Source: an uncultured Ectothiorhodospiraceae bacterium
GTDB taxonomy: Bacteria > Pseudomonadota > Gammaproteobacteria > UBA9214
NCBI GenBank assembly: GCA_947258545.1
Contig: CAMYJI010000008.1
Span: forward strand, 1 to 64,000
Length of the DNA stretch: 64,000 nucleotides
Direction: 5' to 3'
A program made the translations under genes and the position numbers. Positions 8,805 through 22,192 of the stretch are shown one piece after another. The notes under the pieces were generated by a model. The model saw nothing but the letters and a program-made list of their open reading frames with translations. It was not told the DNA's origin and did not search any database. Each line of letters starts with the position of its first letter. Position 1 is the first letter of the stretch.

Positions 8805-9576
8805 AGGTGCCGTAACCTACCACTTGGTCACGCGGTCCGGCGGTGTCTCCGGAGTTGCGCAGATCGAGTGTGGTGGCACTCAGGCCGTGGCGCTGTGCAA
8901 ACAACAGCAGACCGCTGACGGGATTGCGGCCACAGGCCTGGTCGTAAGCAAGCCGCTGGTAGTTGAGTTGCTCGATCTGCCGGGTGGTTTCACTGTCAAG
9001 CCGGGTGGCCGTTTCGTAGTCATGATAGTGACTCAGGTCCGAACTCACGATCACCAGGGTGTCAGGCCCGGTGCACAGGGCCTCGATGACTTCGCAGACC
9101 TCCTCGGCACTGGCATCTCCAACAACCAGGGGGACCACCGAAAAGTCCTTCAGGGTAAGTTGCAGGAAGGGCAGGTGTACTTCCAGGCTGTGTTCGAGCC
9201 GGTGCGGCTCGTCGAGTTCGTGCACTTGCGGGAGCCTGGCAAGGGTTTCGATGGCCTCCCGGTCGACCGCCACATCCCCCAGCGGGGTCGCGAAGGCGCT
9301 TGCAGAGGTCGCAGCCAGGCCCTTGAATGCGACCCGGTGTGCTGGCCCCAGGAGAACGACACGCCGGTAATGGTGTCCGGATCTGAGTAGCCGGGCATAA
9401 CCCGACGCGGCAACCGGCCCGGAATAGATATAGCCGGCATGGGGAGCGATCATGGCGCGGGGTGCCGTGTCATCCGTGGATGCGGCCTGCAGATACCTTT
9501 CCAGCATGCTTCGCAGTTCTTGCGGGTCCGCCGGGTAAAAGCTGCCAGCCACGGCCGGCTGTCTTGTTGCAGTCAT
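8791..9576 (-). CDS. amrB: AmmeMemoRadiSam system protein B (MEMO1 family)
   Basis: This 261-residue MEMO-family protein begins RQPAVAGSFYPADPQELRSM and contains APHAGYIYSGPVAASGY and LLGPAHRV, with VIVSSDLSHYHDYETA later. The histidines of these motifs form the metal site in family members related to extradiol dioxygenases. It is upstream of amrA in the same operon. The start ATG at 9576 is the first one and fits family length. Confidence 0.92.
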   Translation of the reverse strand: MTATRQPAVAGSFYPADPQELRSMLERYLQAASTDDTAPRAMIAPHAGYIYSGPVAASGYARLLRSGHHYRRVVLLGPAHRVAFKGLAATSASAFATPLGDVAVDREAIETLARLPQVHELDEPHRLEHSLEVHLPFLQLTLKDFSVVPLVVGDASAEEVCEVIEALCTGPDTLVIVSSDLSHYHDYETATRLDSETTRQIEQLNYQRLAYDQACGRNPVSGLLLFAQRHGLSATTLDLRNSGDTAGPRDQVVGYGTYVFN

Positions 9577-9678
9577 GAATACGCCACTCTTAATCTACTC
9601 ATAGGCAGAATGTGCTGAAAATGCAAGCCACATAGCGCGGCAACCTGGTGTCGCAGCGCCCGGATGACCCGTAGCGCG

Positions 9679-11874
9679 CTACAAACGCTGGAGTACGATA
9701 CCCGCAAGAGGCGGGACCGTCAGGGCGATGGAGTAGGGGCGCCCCGACCAGGGGACCGCTTCAGCCTCCACCTGACCGCGATTGCCAACATCCGAGCCGC
9801 CATAGTATACGGAGTCGGAGTTGAAGCATTCCTGGTAGCTGCCTTCGGCAGGTACCCCGATGCGGTAGCCATGGCGTGGTACCGGGGTGAAATTAAGTGC
9901 AACAACAACAAAATCATCACCATCCCGGCGTAAATAGCCGAGAATTGACTGTTCAGCTGCGTTGCAGTCTAGCCACTCGAACCCCGCGGACGAAAAATCG
10001 TTGCGATGCAGTGCCGGGATCTCCCGGTAGAATTTGTTCAGGTCGCTTACGAGTGTCTGGACACCACGGTGATATTTGTAGTCAAGCAGGTACCATTCGA
10101 TACTTGTCTCGAAATGCCATTCGTGGCCCTGGGCTATTTCGTTCCCCATAAACAGCAGTTTCTTGCCGGGTGAGGTGAACATATAGGTATACAGCAGGCG
10201 CAGGTTGGCGAACTGTTGCCAGTCGTCACCGGTCTGCTTGTACAACATGGAGCGTTTGCCATGCACGACCTCGTCATGCGAGAACGGTAATACAAAATTC
10301 TCTGTAAATGCATACAAAAGGCCGAATGTCAGGTCGTTATGGTGATACTTTCGGTGCACCGGCTCGTGCTGCATGTAGTTGAGCGAGTCGTGCATCCAGC
10401 CCATGTTCCATTTCATGCTGAAGCCGAGACCGCCCATGTCGACCGGTCGGCTGACACCAGGCCAGGCCGTTGATTCTTCAGCAATCATGACGGTACCCGG
10501 GAATGCAGCATGGGTGACCGTGTTCAGATCGCGCAGGAAATTGACGGCTTCGAGATTCTCGCGACCGCCATAGATGTTCGGCAGCCATTCACCGTTTTTG
10601 CGTGAGTAGTCGTGGTAGAGCATGGAGGCCACGGCATCGACCCGCAGGCCGTCGATATGGAATTCCTCGAGCCAGTACACTGCGCTTGCCAGCAGGAAGT
10701 TCCTGACCTCGTTGCGGCCGTAGTTGTAGATCAGTGTGCCCCAGTCATGGTGCTCGCCGCGCCGCGGATCATGATGTTCATAGAGGGCGGTGCCGTCGAA
10801 TTCCGCCAGGCCGAAGGCATCCCTGGGAAAATGCGCCGGCGCCCAGTCCAGCAGGACGCCGATATTGTGCTGATGACAGTAATCGACGAAGTAACGGAAA
10901 TCATCCGGACTGCCGAAGCGACTCGTCGGTGCGAAATAGCCGGTGCTCTGGTAGCCCCAGGAGGCATCCAGCGGGTGTTCGGTCACCGGCATCAGCTCGA
11001 TATGGGTAAAGCCAGTTTGTTCTACATAATCAACAAGTTCTCGTGCCAAGCTACGGTAGTTCATGAACTGGTCGGAGGTATCCCGTTTCCACGAGCCCAG
11101 GTGGACTTCGTAGATGGACACGGGGCTGTGCTGCCAGTCTGCCTTGCCCCGTTGTTCCAGCCACCCGGCATCCTGCCACGGGTAGCTGTTGTCACGGGGT
11201 ATCAGCGATGCCGTGGCGGGGCGCAGTTCGAAGTGCTGCCCATAGGGGTCTGTCTTCAGCAGGATCCGGGCCTGATGGCGGGTGCGGATCTCGTATTTAT
11301 AGGGTTGGCCCGAACCCAGCCCGGGGATGAACAATTCCCAGACACCGCTGCCGCCGCTCACCCGCATGGGGTGGCTGCGCCCGTCCCAGTTATTGAAATC
11401 ACCGACGATGCTGACACGTTCGGCCGACGGGGCCCAGACTGCAAACAGGACACCACTGACACCATCGAGCTGTTTCCGATGGGCCCCCAGGATCCGGTAG
11501 ATATGCCAGTGCTTGCCCTCTCCGAACAGGTGCAGGTCGAAATCCGTGAGTTGGGGCGGGAAACAGTAGGGGTCATAGGCCACATGCTCGGCACCGTTAG
11601 CGTCGCACCAGATAAGCCGATAACGTTCTGGGACTGTACCGGCGGGGCCGAGCCATTCGAAGAGATCGGTATTGCCCACTCGTTCCAGGGGAGTAGCGGT
11701 CTCCACGATGCGCACCCAGGCCGCACCTGGAATGAAAACGCGTACCAGTTCCTGGTCGGCATAGGTGTGCCTGCCCAGCAGATTGAACGGGTCGTGGTGC
11801 CGGGCCTCTACCAGTCGTTGCAGATCAGTTGAGAGTTCGGTCGGGTGACGGTCTTGCGTATCTGTATGCGGCAT
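9679..11874 (-). CDS. glgB: 1,4-alpha-glucan branching enzyme GlgB
   Basis: From ATG 11874 (MPHTDTQD...) the protein has 731 residues, normal for GlgB; the longer frame to 12018 runs over the divergent glgC start and is rejected. An N-terminal carbohydrate-binding domain ([18 protein letters not shown]) precedes the GH13 barrel. Catalytic motifs are visible: [18 protein letters not shown] (nucleophile Asp), [12 protein letters not shown] (acid/base Glu) and [12 protein letters not shown]. It introduces alpha-1,6 branches into glycogen. It is divergent from glgC with about 130 bases between, so a shared control region is likely. Confidence 0.97.
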   Translation of the reverse strand: MPHTDTQDRHPTELSTDLQRLVEARHHDPFNLLGRHTYADQELVRVFIPGAAWVRIVETATPLERVGNTDLFEWLGPAGTVPERYRLIWCDANGAEHVAYDPYCFPPQLTDFDLHLFGEGKHWHIYRILGAHRKQLDGVSGVLFAVWAPSAERVSIVGDFNNWDGRSHPMRVSGGSGVWELFIPGLGSGQPYKYEIRTRHQARILLKTDPYGQHFELRPATASLIPRDNSYPWQDAGWLEQRGKADWQHSPVSIYEVHLGSWKRDTSDQFMNYRSLARELVDYVEQTGFTHIELMPVTEHPLDASWGYQSTGYFAPTSRFGSPDDFRYFVDYCHQHNIGVLLDWAPAHFPRDAFGLAEFDGTALYEHHDPRRGEHHDWGTLIYNYGRNEVRNFLLASAVYWLEEFHIDGLRVDAVASMLYHDYSRKNGEWLPNIYGGRENLEAVNFLRDLNTVTHAAFPGTVMIAEESTAWPGVSRPVDMGGLGFSMKWNMGWMHDSLNYMQHEPVHRKYHHNDLTFGLLYAFTENFVLPFSHDEVVHGKRSMLYKQTGDDWQQFANLRLLYTYMFTSPGKKLLFMGNEIAQGHEWHFETSIEWYLLDYKYHRGVQTLVSDLNKFYREIPALHRNDFSSAGFEWLDCNAAEQSILGYLRRDGDDFVVVALNFTPVPRHGYRIGVPAEGSYQECFNSDSVYYGGSDVGNRGQVEAEAVPWSGRPYSIALTVPPLAGIVLQRL

Positions 11875-12004
11875 GGACTGGCTGGTCGGGAATAATGTAG
11901 AACCATCAGTTTGATGAATGCAGATAACTATACAGGCAATGTGGTTGGCCATACAATAAGGCCCAGGATGAGCAGGCCATTTCTCAATCGCAGGTAGTAT
12001 TCCG

Positions 12005-13276
12005 ATGATGCCGACCAAACAAACCTCCCGTTACGTCAGTAAACTTACCCGCTCAACACTGGCGCTGGTGCTCGCTGGCGGACGCGGGTCACGCTTGCGG
12101 CAGATGACATTGTGGCGGGCAAAACCTGCGGTCCCTTTCGGTGGAAAATTCCGGATCATCGATTTCCCGCTGTCCAACTGCATGAACTCCGGTATCCGGC
12201 AGATCGGTGTCGTTACTCAGTACAAGGCGCATTCCCTGATCAAGCATATTCAGCAGGGATGGAGCTTTCTGCGCGGGGAATTCGGGGAATTTGTCGAATT
12301 GCTGCCGGCCCAGCAGCGTATCGAGACTTCCTGGTATGCCGGCACGGCCGACGCGGTGTACCAGAACCTGGATATCATCCGCACCCACAATCCTGAATAT
12401 GTATTGATACTGGCCGGTGACCATGTCTACAAGATGGATTACGGTCCCATGATCGCGCACCACGTCGAGCGCAAGGCGGACATGACGGTTGGTTGTATTG
12501 AGGTCCCCATAGAACAGGCGAGTGCCTTCGGCGTGATGTCGACGCGGGAAGGCGGACGTGTCGTGGAATTCAATGAAAAGCCTGAAAACCCGGAACCGGC
12601 TCCGGGTTCAACTGAACAGGCACTGGTCTCCATGGGCATCTATATCTTCAATACGCGGTTCCTGTTTGAGCAGCTGATCAAGGATGCTGATGATATCTAT
12701 TCAAATCATGACTTCGGTCATGACATCATTCCGACCCTCATCAGTAAATACCGGGTCTTCAGCTATCCCTTCAGGGAGTCACGCAGCGGCCAGAGTGCCT
12801 ACTGGCGCGATGTGGGAACGCTGGATTCCTTCTGGGAGGCCAACCTTGAACTGACCGGGGTGCTGCCGGAACTCAACCTGTACGATGAAGACTGGCCTAT
12901 CTGGACCTACCAGGAGCAGTTGCCACCGGCAAAGTTTGTCTTTGATGATGATAACCGGCGCGGGATGGCAGTCGACTCGATGGTCTCCGGAGGTTGCCTG
13001 ATATCCGGCGCTACGGTGCGCCACTCACTGCTGTTCTCCAACGTCAAGGTCAGCTCGTTCTCTGTATTGAACGATGTGGTTGTGCTGCCGGATGTCAATA
13101 TCGGGCGTAACTGCCGCATTTCGCGTGCCATTATCGACAAGGGTTGTGTACTGCCTGATGGCACAGTGATCGGGGAGGACCACGAGGAGGACGCAGAACG
13201 TTTCAATGTCAGTCCGGGTGGTCTCGTGTTGGTGACGCCGGAAATGCTGGGCCAGGAAATCCACCATGCCCGCTGA
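12005..13276 (+). CDS. glgC: glucose-1-phosphate adenylyltransferase (ADP-glucose pyrophosphorylase)
   Basis: This 423-residue enzyme makes ADP-glucose from glucose-1-phosphate and ATP, the committed step of glycogen synthesis. The nucleotide-binding start [20 protein letters not shown] and [14 protein letters not shown] are diagnostic; [17 protein letters not shown] and a C-terminal left-handed beta-helix (hexapeptide-like repeats near 320-400) follow. Two adjacent ATG codons (12005 and 12008) could serve as start. The 3' end overlaps the GH57 gene by 11 bases. Confidence 0.96.
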   Translation: MMPTKQTSRYVSKLTRSTLALVLAGGRGSRLRQMTLWRAKPAVPFGGKFRIIDFPLSNCMNSGIRQIGVVTQYKAHSLIKHIQQGWSFLRGEFGEFVELLPAQQRIETSWYAGTADAVYQNLDIIRTHNPEYVLILAGDHVYKMDYGPMIAHHVERKADMTVGCIEVPIEQASAFGVMSTREGGRVVEFNEKPENPEPAPGSTEQALVSMGIYIFNTRFLFEQLIKDADDIYSNHDFGHDIIPTLISKYRVFSYPFRESRSGQSAYWRDVGTLDSFWEANLELTGVLPELNLYDEDWPIWTYQEQLPPAKFVFDDDNRRGMAVDSMVSGGCLISGATVRHSLLFSNVKVSSFSVLNDVVVLPDVNIGRNCRISRAIIDKGCVLPDGTVIGEDHEEDAERFNVSPGGLVLVTPEMLGQEIHHAR

Positions 13277-14969
13277 GAAACACCTCAACGTGGTGATCTG
13301 CTGGCACATGCACCAGCCACAATACTGCGACCTGATCACGGGTATCTACCAGCTGCCGTGGACTTATCTGCATGCAACCAAAGACTACATCGACATGGCT
13401 GCTCACCTCGAGGCGACCCCCGCTGCGCGAGCGGTGGTCAACTTTGCCCCGATCCTGCTGGAACAACTGTCCGATTATGCCGGGCAGGTGCGCGGTTTCC
13501 TGTCAGAGAACAAGCCGATACGAGATCCCCTGCTTTCTGCGCTGGCCTGCCCGGTGTTGCCGTCCGCCAAGGAGCAGCGCATGGCCCTGGTCAACGCCTG
13601 CATGCGGGTCAACGAACTGCGTTCAATCAAGCGCTTTCCCAGTTACCAGTCGCTGGCCGACATGGCGGGCTGGTTTTCCGATCACCCGACCGGCATGCTC
13701 TACGTTGGCGACCAGTTCATAGTTGACCTGCTGGTCTGGTATCACCTCGCCTGGCTGGGCGAGACCGTACGTCGCAACAGCGACATGGTCAAGCAGTTGA
13801 TGGAGAAGGGACACGGCTATACGCTGCATGACCGGCGCCAGTTACTGAAACTGATCGGCGAACTGCTCTCGAGCGTAATAGATCGTTACCGGGTTCTGGC
13901 GGAACGTGGCCAGATCGAACTGTCGATGACGCCCTATGCCCATCCCATTGTCCCGCTGATGCTGGACCTGGATACGGCGCGTGAGGCCATTCCGGATATC
14001 AACATGCCGGAACTGCGGGCCTATCCGGGCGGTGATGAACGCGTGCGCTGGCACATCCAGGAGGGGATCAATACCTTCGAAGAGTTTTTCGGTGCCCGCC
14101 CGGCTGGCTGCTGGCCCTCCGAGGGTGGTGTCAGCGATGCCGCCCTCGCGGCGCTTGAACACTATGGCTTCAAGTGGGCCGCCAGCGGTGAGTCTGTCTT
14201 CCGGCACAGCATCGGGGCACAGGAGAATGCCGAACATACGGGAGCCAGTCTGTACGAACCCCTGCGTGTCGATGGGAGCAAGTTGGCGTGCTTTTTCCGG
14301 GATGACGGATTATCCGACCTGATCGGCTTTACCTATTCCGACTGGCACGCAGAAGATGCGGTTGCCAATCTGATCGAGCACCTGGAAAACATCGCGGCCA
14401 GTACCGACGACGATCATCCCATCGTGTCCATCATCATGGACGGGGAGAATGCCTGGGAGCACTTCCCGGAAAATGGATACTATTTCCTGAATGCGCTCTA
14501 CAAGCAGCTCTCCGAGCACCCGGGTATCAAGATGACCACCTATGCCGAATACCTGGGAGACGTCGGTGAGATCAGATCCCTGAACCGTCTCGTCAGTGGC
14601 AGCTGGGTCTACGGCACCTTCTCGACATGGATCGGCGATGCCGACAAGAACCGCGGCTGGGACATGCTGGGTGATGCGAAGAAGGCCTTTGACAAGGCCG
14701 TGACGGATAACAGTCTGGGCGGCGATCAGTTGCTGGCCGCACAGCACCAGCTGTCGATCTGCGAAGGCTCCGACTGGTTCTGGTGGTTCGGGGATTACAA
14801 TCCCACCGACACCGTAAGCGATTTCGAGCGCCTGTTCAGGGTGCATCTTGCAAATCTGTATAACCTGCTTGGTATGGAGCCGCCGGAGTATCTTTCCAGG
14901 ACCTTTACCTACGGCGGGGGTGAACCGTCGGTAGGTGGCGTGATGCGTCGTGGTCAATATGCCGGCTAG
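13266..14969 (+). CDS. glycoside hydrolase family 57 (alpha-amylase/glucanotransferase type)
   Basis: This 567-residue GH57 protein starts [16 protein letters not shown], the first conserved GH57 region. [14 protein letters not shown] is probably the region with the catalytic Glu, and [16 protein letters not shown] carries the conserved Asp. Family members hydrolyse or rearrange alpha-1,4-glucans. Its overlap with glgC and position before malQ place it in glycogen or maltodextrin turnover. Whether it acts as amylase, branching enzyme or transferase cannot be told from sequence; a second branching enzyme is possible but glgB is already present. Confidence 0.9.
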   Translation: MPAEKHLNVVICWHMHQPQYCDLITGIYQLPWTYLHATKDYIDMAAHLEATPAARAVVNFAPILLEQLSDYAGQVRGFLSENKPIRDPLLSALACPVLPSAKEQRMALVNACMRVNELRSIKRFPSYQSLADMAGWFSDHPTGMLYVGDQFIVDLLVWYHLAWLGETVRRNSDMVKQLMEKGHGYTLHDRRQLLKLIGELLSSVIDRYRVLAERGQIELSMTPYAHPIVPLMLDLDTAREAIPDINMPELRAYPGGDERVRWHIQEGINTFEEFFGARPAGCWPSEGGVSDAALAALEHYGFKWAASGESVFRHSIGAQENAEHTGASLYEPLRVDGSKLACFFRDDGLSDLIGFTYSDWHAEDAVANLIEHLENIAASTDDDHPIVSIIMDGENAWEHFPENGYYFLNALYKQLSEHPGIKMTTYAEYLGDVGEIRSLNRLVSGSWVYGTFSTWIGDADKNRGWDMLGDAKKAFDKAVTDNSLGGDQLLAAQHQLSICEGSDWFWWFGDYNPTDTVSDFERLFRVHLANLYNLLGMEPPEYLSRTFTYGGGEPSVGGVMRRGQYAG

Positions 14970-15023
14970 TCCGCAGGGCCGACCCAGAAAGCCATTGGTC
15001 CTGAATCAAGGTCAGACCTGACA

Positions 15024-16481
15024 TTGAAAAATCGATTGCAAGCGCGTCGTGCCGGAATGCTGCTGCATCCGACTTCATTACCCGGCAACCGCAACCACGG
15101 TGACCTCGGGGCAGAGGCCAGCCGGTTCGTTGATTTCATCGCCAACTGCGGCTTTAGTGTCTGGCAGACATTGCCGCTGGGGCCCACACACGAGGATGGC
15201 TCACCGTATCAGTGCCTGTCAGTACATGCCGGCAATCCTGAGATGATCAGCCTGGCTGACCTGGTGACGCGTGGCTGGCTGGACGAGGCCGGGGACGACA
15301 CCGACACCCATGCGTGCCTGGTCAGGGCGAAGGCGGGATTTGATAGCAGGGCCGAGGAGGCGGACAGGGATGCGCTGCTGGATTTCAGGTTGCGACACGC
15401 CTTCTGGCTTGATGACTACACGCTGTACCAGGCGATACGGCGCGATCACCAGGACGCACCCTGGTATACCTGGCCGGAGCAGTTGCGTGACCGTGACAGT
15501 GTGGCAATTACCGCATTCCGCGAGACGCATGCCGATGACATCGAGCAGGCCTGTTTCGAGCAGTTTCTGTTCTTCACCCAGTGGCATGCCTTGCGCGACT
15601 ATGCCCGGGAACGTGGTATTGCACTGTTCGGGGATATACCGATATTCGTCGCCCATGACAGTGCCGATGTGTGGGCGCAGCGGGAGTTGTTTTTCATCGA
15701 TGCGTCCGGGGGCCTGGACGTTGTGTCCGGGGTGCCGCCGGATTATTTTTCGAAGACCGGACAGCGCTGGGGCAATCCGCTGTACCGCTGGGAGCGAATT
15801 GCGGCTGATGACTTCCACTGGTGGCTGGAACGTTTCCGCAGCCAGTTGGAGCTGTTCGACATTATCAGGCTGGACCATTTTCGCGGCTTCGAGAAGTACT
15901 GGGAAATCCCGGCACGGGCGAAAACCGCCATTAAAGGGCGCTGGGTGGAAGGGCCGGGGGCCGCCCTGTTCGAGCGGCTGGCGGAGGAGTTCGGGGACCT
16001 GCCGCTGGTTGCCGAGAACCTGGGCCTGATTACGCCGGAGGTCGAGGCGCTACGCCGCAAGCTGGCACTGCCGGGCATGGAGATACTCCAGTTTGCCTTC
16101 GACAGCGGTCCCGACAATCCCTACCTGCCGCATAACCATGAACAGCAGGCGGTCGTCTATACGGGGACGCATGATAACGATACCAGTCTCGGCTGGTACA
16201 AGGGTCTCGACGAGGCGGACAGGCAGGTCGTTGACGAGTACCTCGGGCTGCCATCAGAACCCATGCCATGGCCCTTGATCCGTGCGGCGCTGGCCTCGGT
16301 CGCCGAACTTGCCATCCTGCCCATGCAGGACATCCTGGCGCTAGGCAGCGAGCACCGCATGAATATCCCGGGGACGGCCGCCGACAACTGGAAATGGCGC
16401 TTTGACTGGGCCCAGGCCGAACCGGATCTGGCTGACCGCATGCGCCACCTGGTCCAGCTCTATGGCCGCGCCGGGCACTGA
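15024..16481 (+). CDS. malQ: 4-alpha-glucanotransferase (amylomaltase)
   Basis: This 485-residue GH77 enzyme transfers maltosyl and longer units between alpha-1,4-glucans. The N-terminal RRAGMLLHPTSLPG, FGDIPIFVAHDSADVW, IIRLDHFRGFEKYWEIPA (nucleophile Asp), PLVAENLGLITPEVEALR (acid/base Glu) and VVYTGTHDNDT are family motifs. The start is taken as TTG 15024 because it gives the usual N-terminus; ATG 15057 would remove residues normally present. A weak AAGG lies 12-16 bases ahead. It is the last gene of the glgC-GH57-malQ run and converges with glgP. Confidence 0.95.
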   Translation: MKNRLQARRAGMLLHPTSLPGNRNHGDLGAEASRFVDFIANCGFSVWQTLPLGPTHEDGSPYQCLSVHAGNPEMISLADLVTRGWLDEAGDDTDTHACLVRAKAGFDSRAEEADRDALLDFRLRHAFWLDDYTLYQAIRRDHQDAPWYTWPEQLRDRDSVAITAFRETHADDIEQACFEQFLFFTQWHALRDYARERGIALFGDIPIFVAHDSADVWAQRELFFIDASGGLDVVSGVPPDYFSKTGQRWGNPLYRWERIAADDFHWWLERFRSQLELFDIIRLDHFRGFEKYWEIPARAKTAIKGRWVEGPGAALFERLAEEFGDLPLVAENLGLITPEVEALRRKLALPGMEILQFAFDSGPDNPYLPHNHEQQAVVYTGTHDNDTSLGWYKGLDEADRQVVDEYLGLPSEPMPWPLIRAALASVAELAILPMQDILALGSEHRMNIPGTAADNWKWRFDWAQAEPDLADRMRHLVQLYGRAGH

Positions 16482-16507
16482 ACAGGATCGGCGCGCGGCC
16501 CGGCTGA

Positions 16508-19066
16508 CTACAACCAGATCATGTGACCGGTCTCGAAGCGGTGAGTCAGCAACCGGTGGAACGGATAGATGCGTAACTTGTAGAACTGCAATCCGGACAG
16601 GGGCGGTACCAGGTCGAGTTGAAACAGTGCTTCGCCTTTGTCATTGAGGCCCGCGGCTTCAAATTGAAGATGCTGGTGTACGCTGAAATTCGTGTGCACA
16701 CTCTGGGTGCCGATCAGGCACTCGACAATGACATCGTTCGAAGTCAGCTCACCCAGCCTGGCGGCGACCTTGACCATCAGGCTGTCGCCGGACATGATCG
16801 CATCACTGGAGTCATCTACACGCCGCAGAGTCACCCCGGGCCAGGAGTTGCTTACCTTCTTCTTCCAGCTGGCAAGTTCCCTGGCCCCCTTGAAACCATT
16901 TTCGGCAAAGGCCTTGCTCTGGCGGCTGGCACGGGAGTAATAATTGCGGATGTAGTCCCGTACCATGCGTTGCGCGTTGTAGAGCGGGATGCACGATTTC
17001 ATCGACGCCTTGGACAACCTGACCCAGTCCTCGGAGTAACCCTGGTTCTTGCGATCGTAATACATCGGGATCACCTGGTTCTCAAGCAGTTCAAGCAACT
17101 CGCTGGCCTCTTCGTGGTCGCGGTAGGCTGCATTGAAATGTGGAGCATGCGGCGCAATGCCCCAGCCGTTTTCGCCGTTGTAGCCCTCGGCCCACCAGCC
17201 ATCCAGGACACTCAGGTTGATGACACCGTTCATGCCGGCCTTCTGCCCAGAGGTGCCGCTGGCCTCCAACGGATATTCGGGTGTGTTCAGCCAGACATCG
17301 ACGCCCGTGACCAGCTTGCGTGCCATAGCCAGGTCGTAGCCTTCCAGCAGGATGATTCGGCCGATAAAGTCGGGGTGCATCGAAAATTCATGTATCTTCC
17401 TTATCAGCTCCTGGCCCGGTGAGTCACTCGGGTGAGCCTTGCCGGCAAATATCAGTACCACGGGGCACTCCGGGTCGTTCAGCAGGCGCTTGAGACGCCC
17501 GGGGTCGGAGAACAGCAGGGTGGCGCGTTTGTAGGTCGCAAAGCGCCGGGCAAAGCCGACAGTCAGGGTGTCTGATTCACTGGATGCGAGGTGCTTCGTC
17601 AGGCGTTCCATGAGTGTCGAACTGCAGCCGTTACGTCGGTATTGCAGCAGTGCACGGCTCAGCACGTTCTTGTACAGTTCGGACTTCAAGGACTGGCGTA
17701 CGCTCCAGTAACTGTGGTCGGGGATCTCGTTAACGCGTTCCCAGTAGTCAGTGTTGAGCAACTCATCACGCCAGGCCCGTCCAAAGCGCATGTCATAGAC
17801 GTTCGACCATTCACGGGCGAGGAAGGTATGCAGATGCACACCGTTTGTGACATAACCGATCGAGTTCTCATGGTGCGGTACCTGGGGCCAGATATAGTGC
17901 TCCATTTGTGAGGCGACACCGCCATGTATGCGGCTCACGCCGTTATGAAACCGGGAACCGCGCAGGGCGAGCGCCGTCTGGTTGAAACTTCCGGTGTTGC
18001 CGGGCGAGTCGCCCAGTGCCAGGAACTGCTGCATGTCGACGCCCAGTGCCTTTATATATTCCTTGAAGTAAGCACTGATCAGGCCATGATCGAAAATATC
18101 ATGTCCGGCGGGGACGGGGGTATGTGTAGTGAATACCGTTCCAGCGGCCACCGCCTCCAGGGAAGTGTGGAAATTATTGCCCTGTTGAACACGCTCGCGG
18201 CAGCGCTCCAGGATCTGGAATGCCGAGTGGCCTTCGTTGATATGCCAGACCGTTGGCTCTATGCCCAGTTTCCTGAGTGCGCGCACGCCACCGATTCCGA
18301 GTACGATCTCCTGCAGAATACGGGTGTTCTTATCGCCTCCGTATAACTGGTGGGTGATGATGCGGTCATGTTCCTGGTTTGTTTTCAGGTCACTGTCGAG
18401 CAGGTAGAGATTGATATGGCCGGCCTTCGCCTTCCAGATATGCAGGCAGACCGTGCGCCCCGGCAGCTCGACTTCGACCACCAGCGGCTTGCCCTTGCCG
18501 TCCTCGACCCGGGTGAGCGGGAGCTGTTGAAAATCGGTGGGCATATAGTGGGCCAGCTGGTTGCCGTGTTCGTCGATGGTCTGGGTGAAATATCCCTGTC
18601 GATAGAGGATGCCAACTGCAACAAAAGGGATCCCTAGATCACTGGCGGCCTTGCAATGGTCGCCGGCGAGGATGCCGAGGCCACCGGAGTAAATAGGCAG
18701 GCTCTCGTGAAAGCCGAACTCTGCACAGAAATAGGCAACCAGATCGGTTTCGGCGTCCAGATATTCCTGGATGAGCGGGTGGGTACCCTGTTCGTTGTAG
18801 GTGTCATACGCCGCCAGTACCCGCAGGAAATCCTCCATGAACACGCGGTCATCGGCTGCTTCCTCGAGTCGTGTCTGTGAAACCTGCCTGAGAAAGGTCG
18901 TGGGGTTGTGTCCGCAGCTTCCCCAGAGTTCCTGGTCAAGCCGGGTGAACAGCCGGCGTACCTGACGGTCCCAACTGTAGAGGAGGTCATTGGCCAGTTC
19001 CTCCAGGCGTTGCAGCGCCTTCGGGATGCGGGGTTGGACCTCCAGGGTAAAACGTGTTCCAGACAT
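16508..19066 (-). CDS. glgP: alpha-glucan (glycogen) phosphorylase, GT35
   Basis: This 852-residue phosphorylase releases glucose-1-phosphate from glycogen. It is of the shorter bacterial/archaeal alpha-glucan phosphorylase type: YFCAEFGFHESLPIYSGGLG, VWHINEGHSAFQ, ITNGVH-like YVTNGVHLHTF, and the pyridoxal-phosphate site EASGTSGQKAGMNGVINLSV. It runs toward malQ with a 26-base gap. Together with glgB, glgC, GH57 and malQ it covers synthesis branching and degradation; glycogen synthase (glgA) is absent from the window. Confidence 0.96.
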   Translation of the reverse strand: MSGTRFTLEVQPRIPKALQRLEELANDLLYSWDRQVRRLFTRLDQELWGSCGHNPTTFLRQVSQTRLEEAADDRVFMEDFLRVLAAYDTYNEQGTHPLIQEYLDAETDLVAYFCAEFGFHESLPIYSGGLGILAGDHCKAASDLGIPFVAVGILYRQGYFTQTIDEHGNQLAHYMPTDFQQLPLTRVEDGKGKPLVVEVELPGRTVCLHIWKAKAGHINLYLLDSDLKTNQEHDRIITHQLYGGDKNTRILQEIVLGIGGVRALRKLGIEPTVWHINEGHSAFQILERCRERVQQGNNFHTSLEAVAAGTVFTTHTPVPAGHDIFDHGLISAYFKEYIKALGVDMQQFLALGDSPGNTGSFNQTALALRGSRFHNGVSRIHGGVASQMEHYIWPQVPHHENSIGYVTNGVHLHTFLAREWSNVYDMRFGRAWRDELLNTDYWERVNEIPDHSYWSVRQSLKSELYKNVLSRALLQYRRNGCSSTLMERLTKHLASSESDTLTVGFARRFATYKRATLLFSDPGRLKRLLNDPECPVVLIFAGKAHPSDSPGQELIRKIHEFSMHPDFIGRIILLEGYDLAMARKLVTGVDVWLNTPEYPLEASGTSGQKAGMNGVINLSVLDGWWAEGYNGENGWGIAPHAPHFNAAYRDHEEASELLELLENQVIPMYYDRKNQGYSEDWVRLSKASMKSCIPLYNAQRMVRDYIRNYYSRASRQSKAFAENGFKGARELASWKKKVSNSWPGVTLRRVDDSSDAIMSGDSLMVKVAARLGELTSNDVIVECLIGTQSVHTNFSVHQHLQFEAAGLNDKGEALFQLDLVPPLSGLQFYKLRIYPFHRLLTHRFETGHMIWL

Positions 19067-19184
19067 ATCTATTCCTTAGCTATCAGGCCAAAGCCGGGTC
19101 AATGGTAAAAAGGCGCCGTCGTCAGTAACTTCATGCGGACCGTTTATATTCATGTGCGGCCTGCTGATTCCGGTCGTTCAAGTA

Positions 19185-19270
19185 TGGTGCCGAGGGCGAG
19201 AGTCGAACTCGCACGACCAATGGCCACCTGATTTTGAGTCAGGCGCGTCTACCAGTTCCGCCACCCCGGC
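19185..19270 (-). tRNA. tRNA-Leu (anticodon CAA)
   Basis: This is an 86-nt class II tRNA on the minus strand with GCCGGGG/CCTCGGC acceptor stem, encoded CCA and a long variable arm. The anticodon stem CCTGA/TCAGG encloses CTCAAAA, giving anticodon CAA, which reads TTG codons. It is divergent from queA. Confidence 0.95.
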
Positions 19271-19347
19271 AGGGTAGAGCTAGTATAAGCAATCCCTGCT
19301 GGCTGGGGAAACTATACCCTGCGCGCTGTGTGCTACCATGCCGCGCC

Positions 19348-21511
<2,164 letters not shown>

Positions 21512-21592
21512 TAACCGGCTGCTGGCCGGGGCCGGATCCGTATCCTGCCCTGGCCTTCCATATTTGATACCCACAGGAGTGAGAGCACGGTC

Positions 21593-21922
21593 ATGAGTTT
21601 CTTGATCTCGGATGCATGGGCGCAAGCCGCACCACAGGGCCAGGCAGACCCACTGGTCAGTTTTCTGCCACTGATTTTGATCTTTGTGGTGTTCTATTTC
21701 CTCCTCATACGCCCGCAGAGCAAGAAGGCAAAGGAACACAAGCAGATGGTCGAGGCCCTTGCCAAGGGTGACGAAGTCGTGACCAGTGGCGGGATGCTCG
21801 GCAAGATCACCAAGGTGGGCGAGAATTTCGTGGAACTGGAGGTGGCCGAGGGTACCCGGGTAAAGATCCAGCGCCAGGCCGTTGCCAACCTGATGCCCAA
21901 GGGGACCGTCAAGGAATCCTAG
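21593..21922 (+). CDS. yajC: Sec translocon accessory subunit YajC
   Basis: This 109-residue inner-membrane protein has one transmembrane helix (VSFLPLILIFVVFYFLLI, followed by RPQSKKAKEH). It forms a complex with SecDF. A GGAGTGAG ribosome site precedes the ATG. The C-terminus (LMPKGTVKES) ends where homologues end, and the TAG stop codon is simultaneously the first three bases of an inverted-repeat element. Confidence 0.96.
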   Translation: MSFLISDAWAQAAPQGQADPLVSFLPLILIFVVFYFLLIRPQSKKAKEHKQMVEALAKGDEVVTSGGMLGKITKVGENFVELEVAEGTRVKIQRQAVANLMPKGTVKES

Positions 21923-22164
21923 CCCGCGTTTCTCGCCGGGCGGCGGTAGAGTCACATAAGATACTGAGGTAATGAATAGAGTACAGATCAGGAATAAGAC
22001 AGTGTTTCTCGGGCATTGCCTATCCCGGCCCTGGCTGGTTCTCGCGCGCCCGGACTTGCGCTTCACTCAAATGGTAGCTACGGCTACCACTTTCGCTCCA
22101 GCGCGGCGTCCGGACACACGATCCCTGCGCCAGCATCCGGGATCCCGGTGAGAAATGCGGGCTA
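21920..22164. repeat. stop-codon inverted-repeat element, copy 1 (long form)
   Basis: The left end TAGCCCGCGTTTCTCGCCGG and the right end CCCGGTGAGAAATGCGGGCT (then A) are near-perfect inverted repeats. The yajC TAG stop is the first three bases. The left part (CATAAGATACTGAGGTAATG...) is shared with copies 2 and 4 and, reversed, with copy 5. Extra sequence, including a GCGCCCGGACTTGCG block shared with copy 2, makes this form about 245 bases. It has no coding capacity and fills the yajC-secD gap. Confidence 0.85.
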
Positions 22165-22192
22165 GCATTCCGGTCAACAAGGAATTCAATGC

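Noticed and set aside
8563-9390. 275-codon plus-strand frame over amrA/amrB
   Set aside because: It is antisense to the MEMO and AMMECR1 genes, which show family motifs.
10612-11832. 406-codon plus-strand frame inside glgB
   Set aside because: It is antisense to glgB, which has all catalytic motifs; the composition is that of a GC-rich shadow frame.
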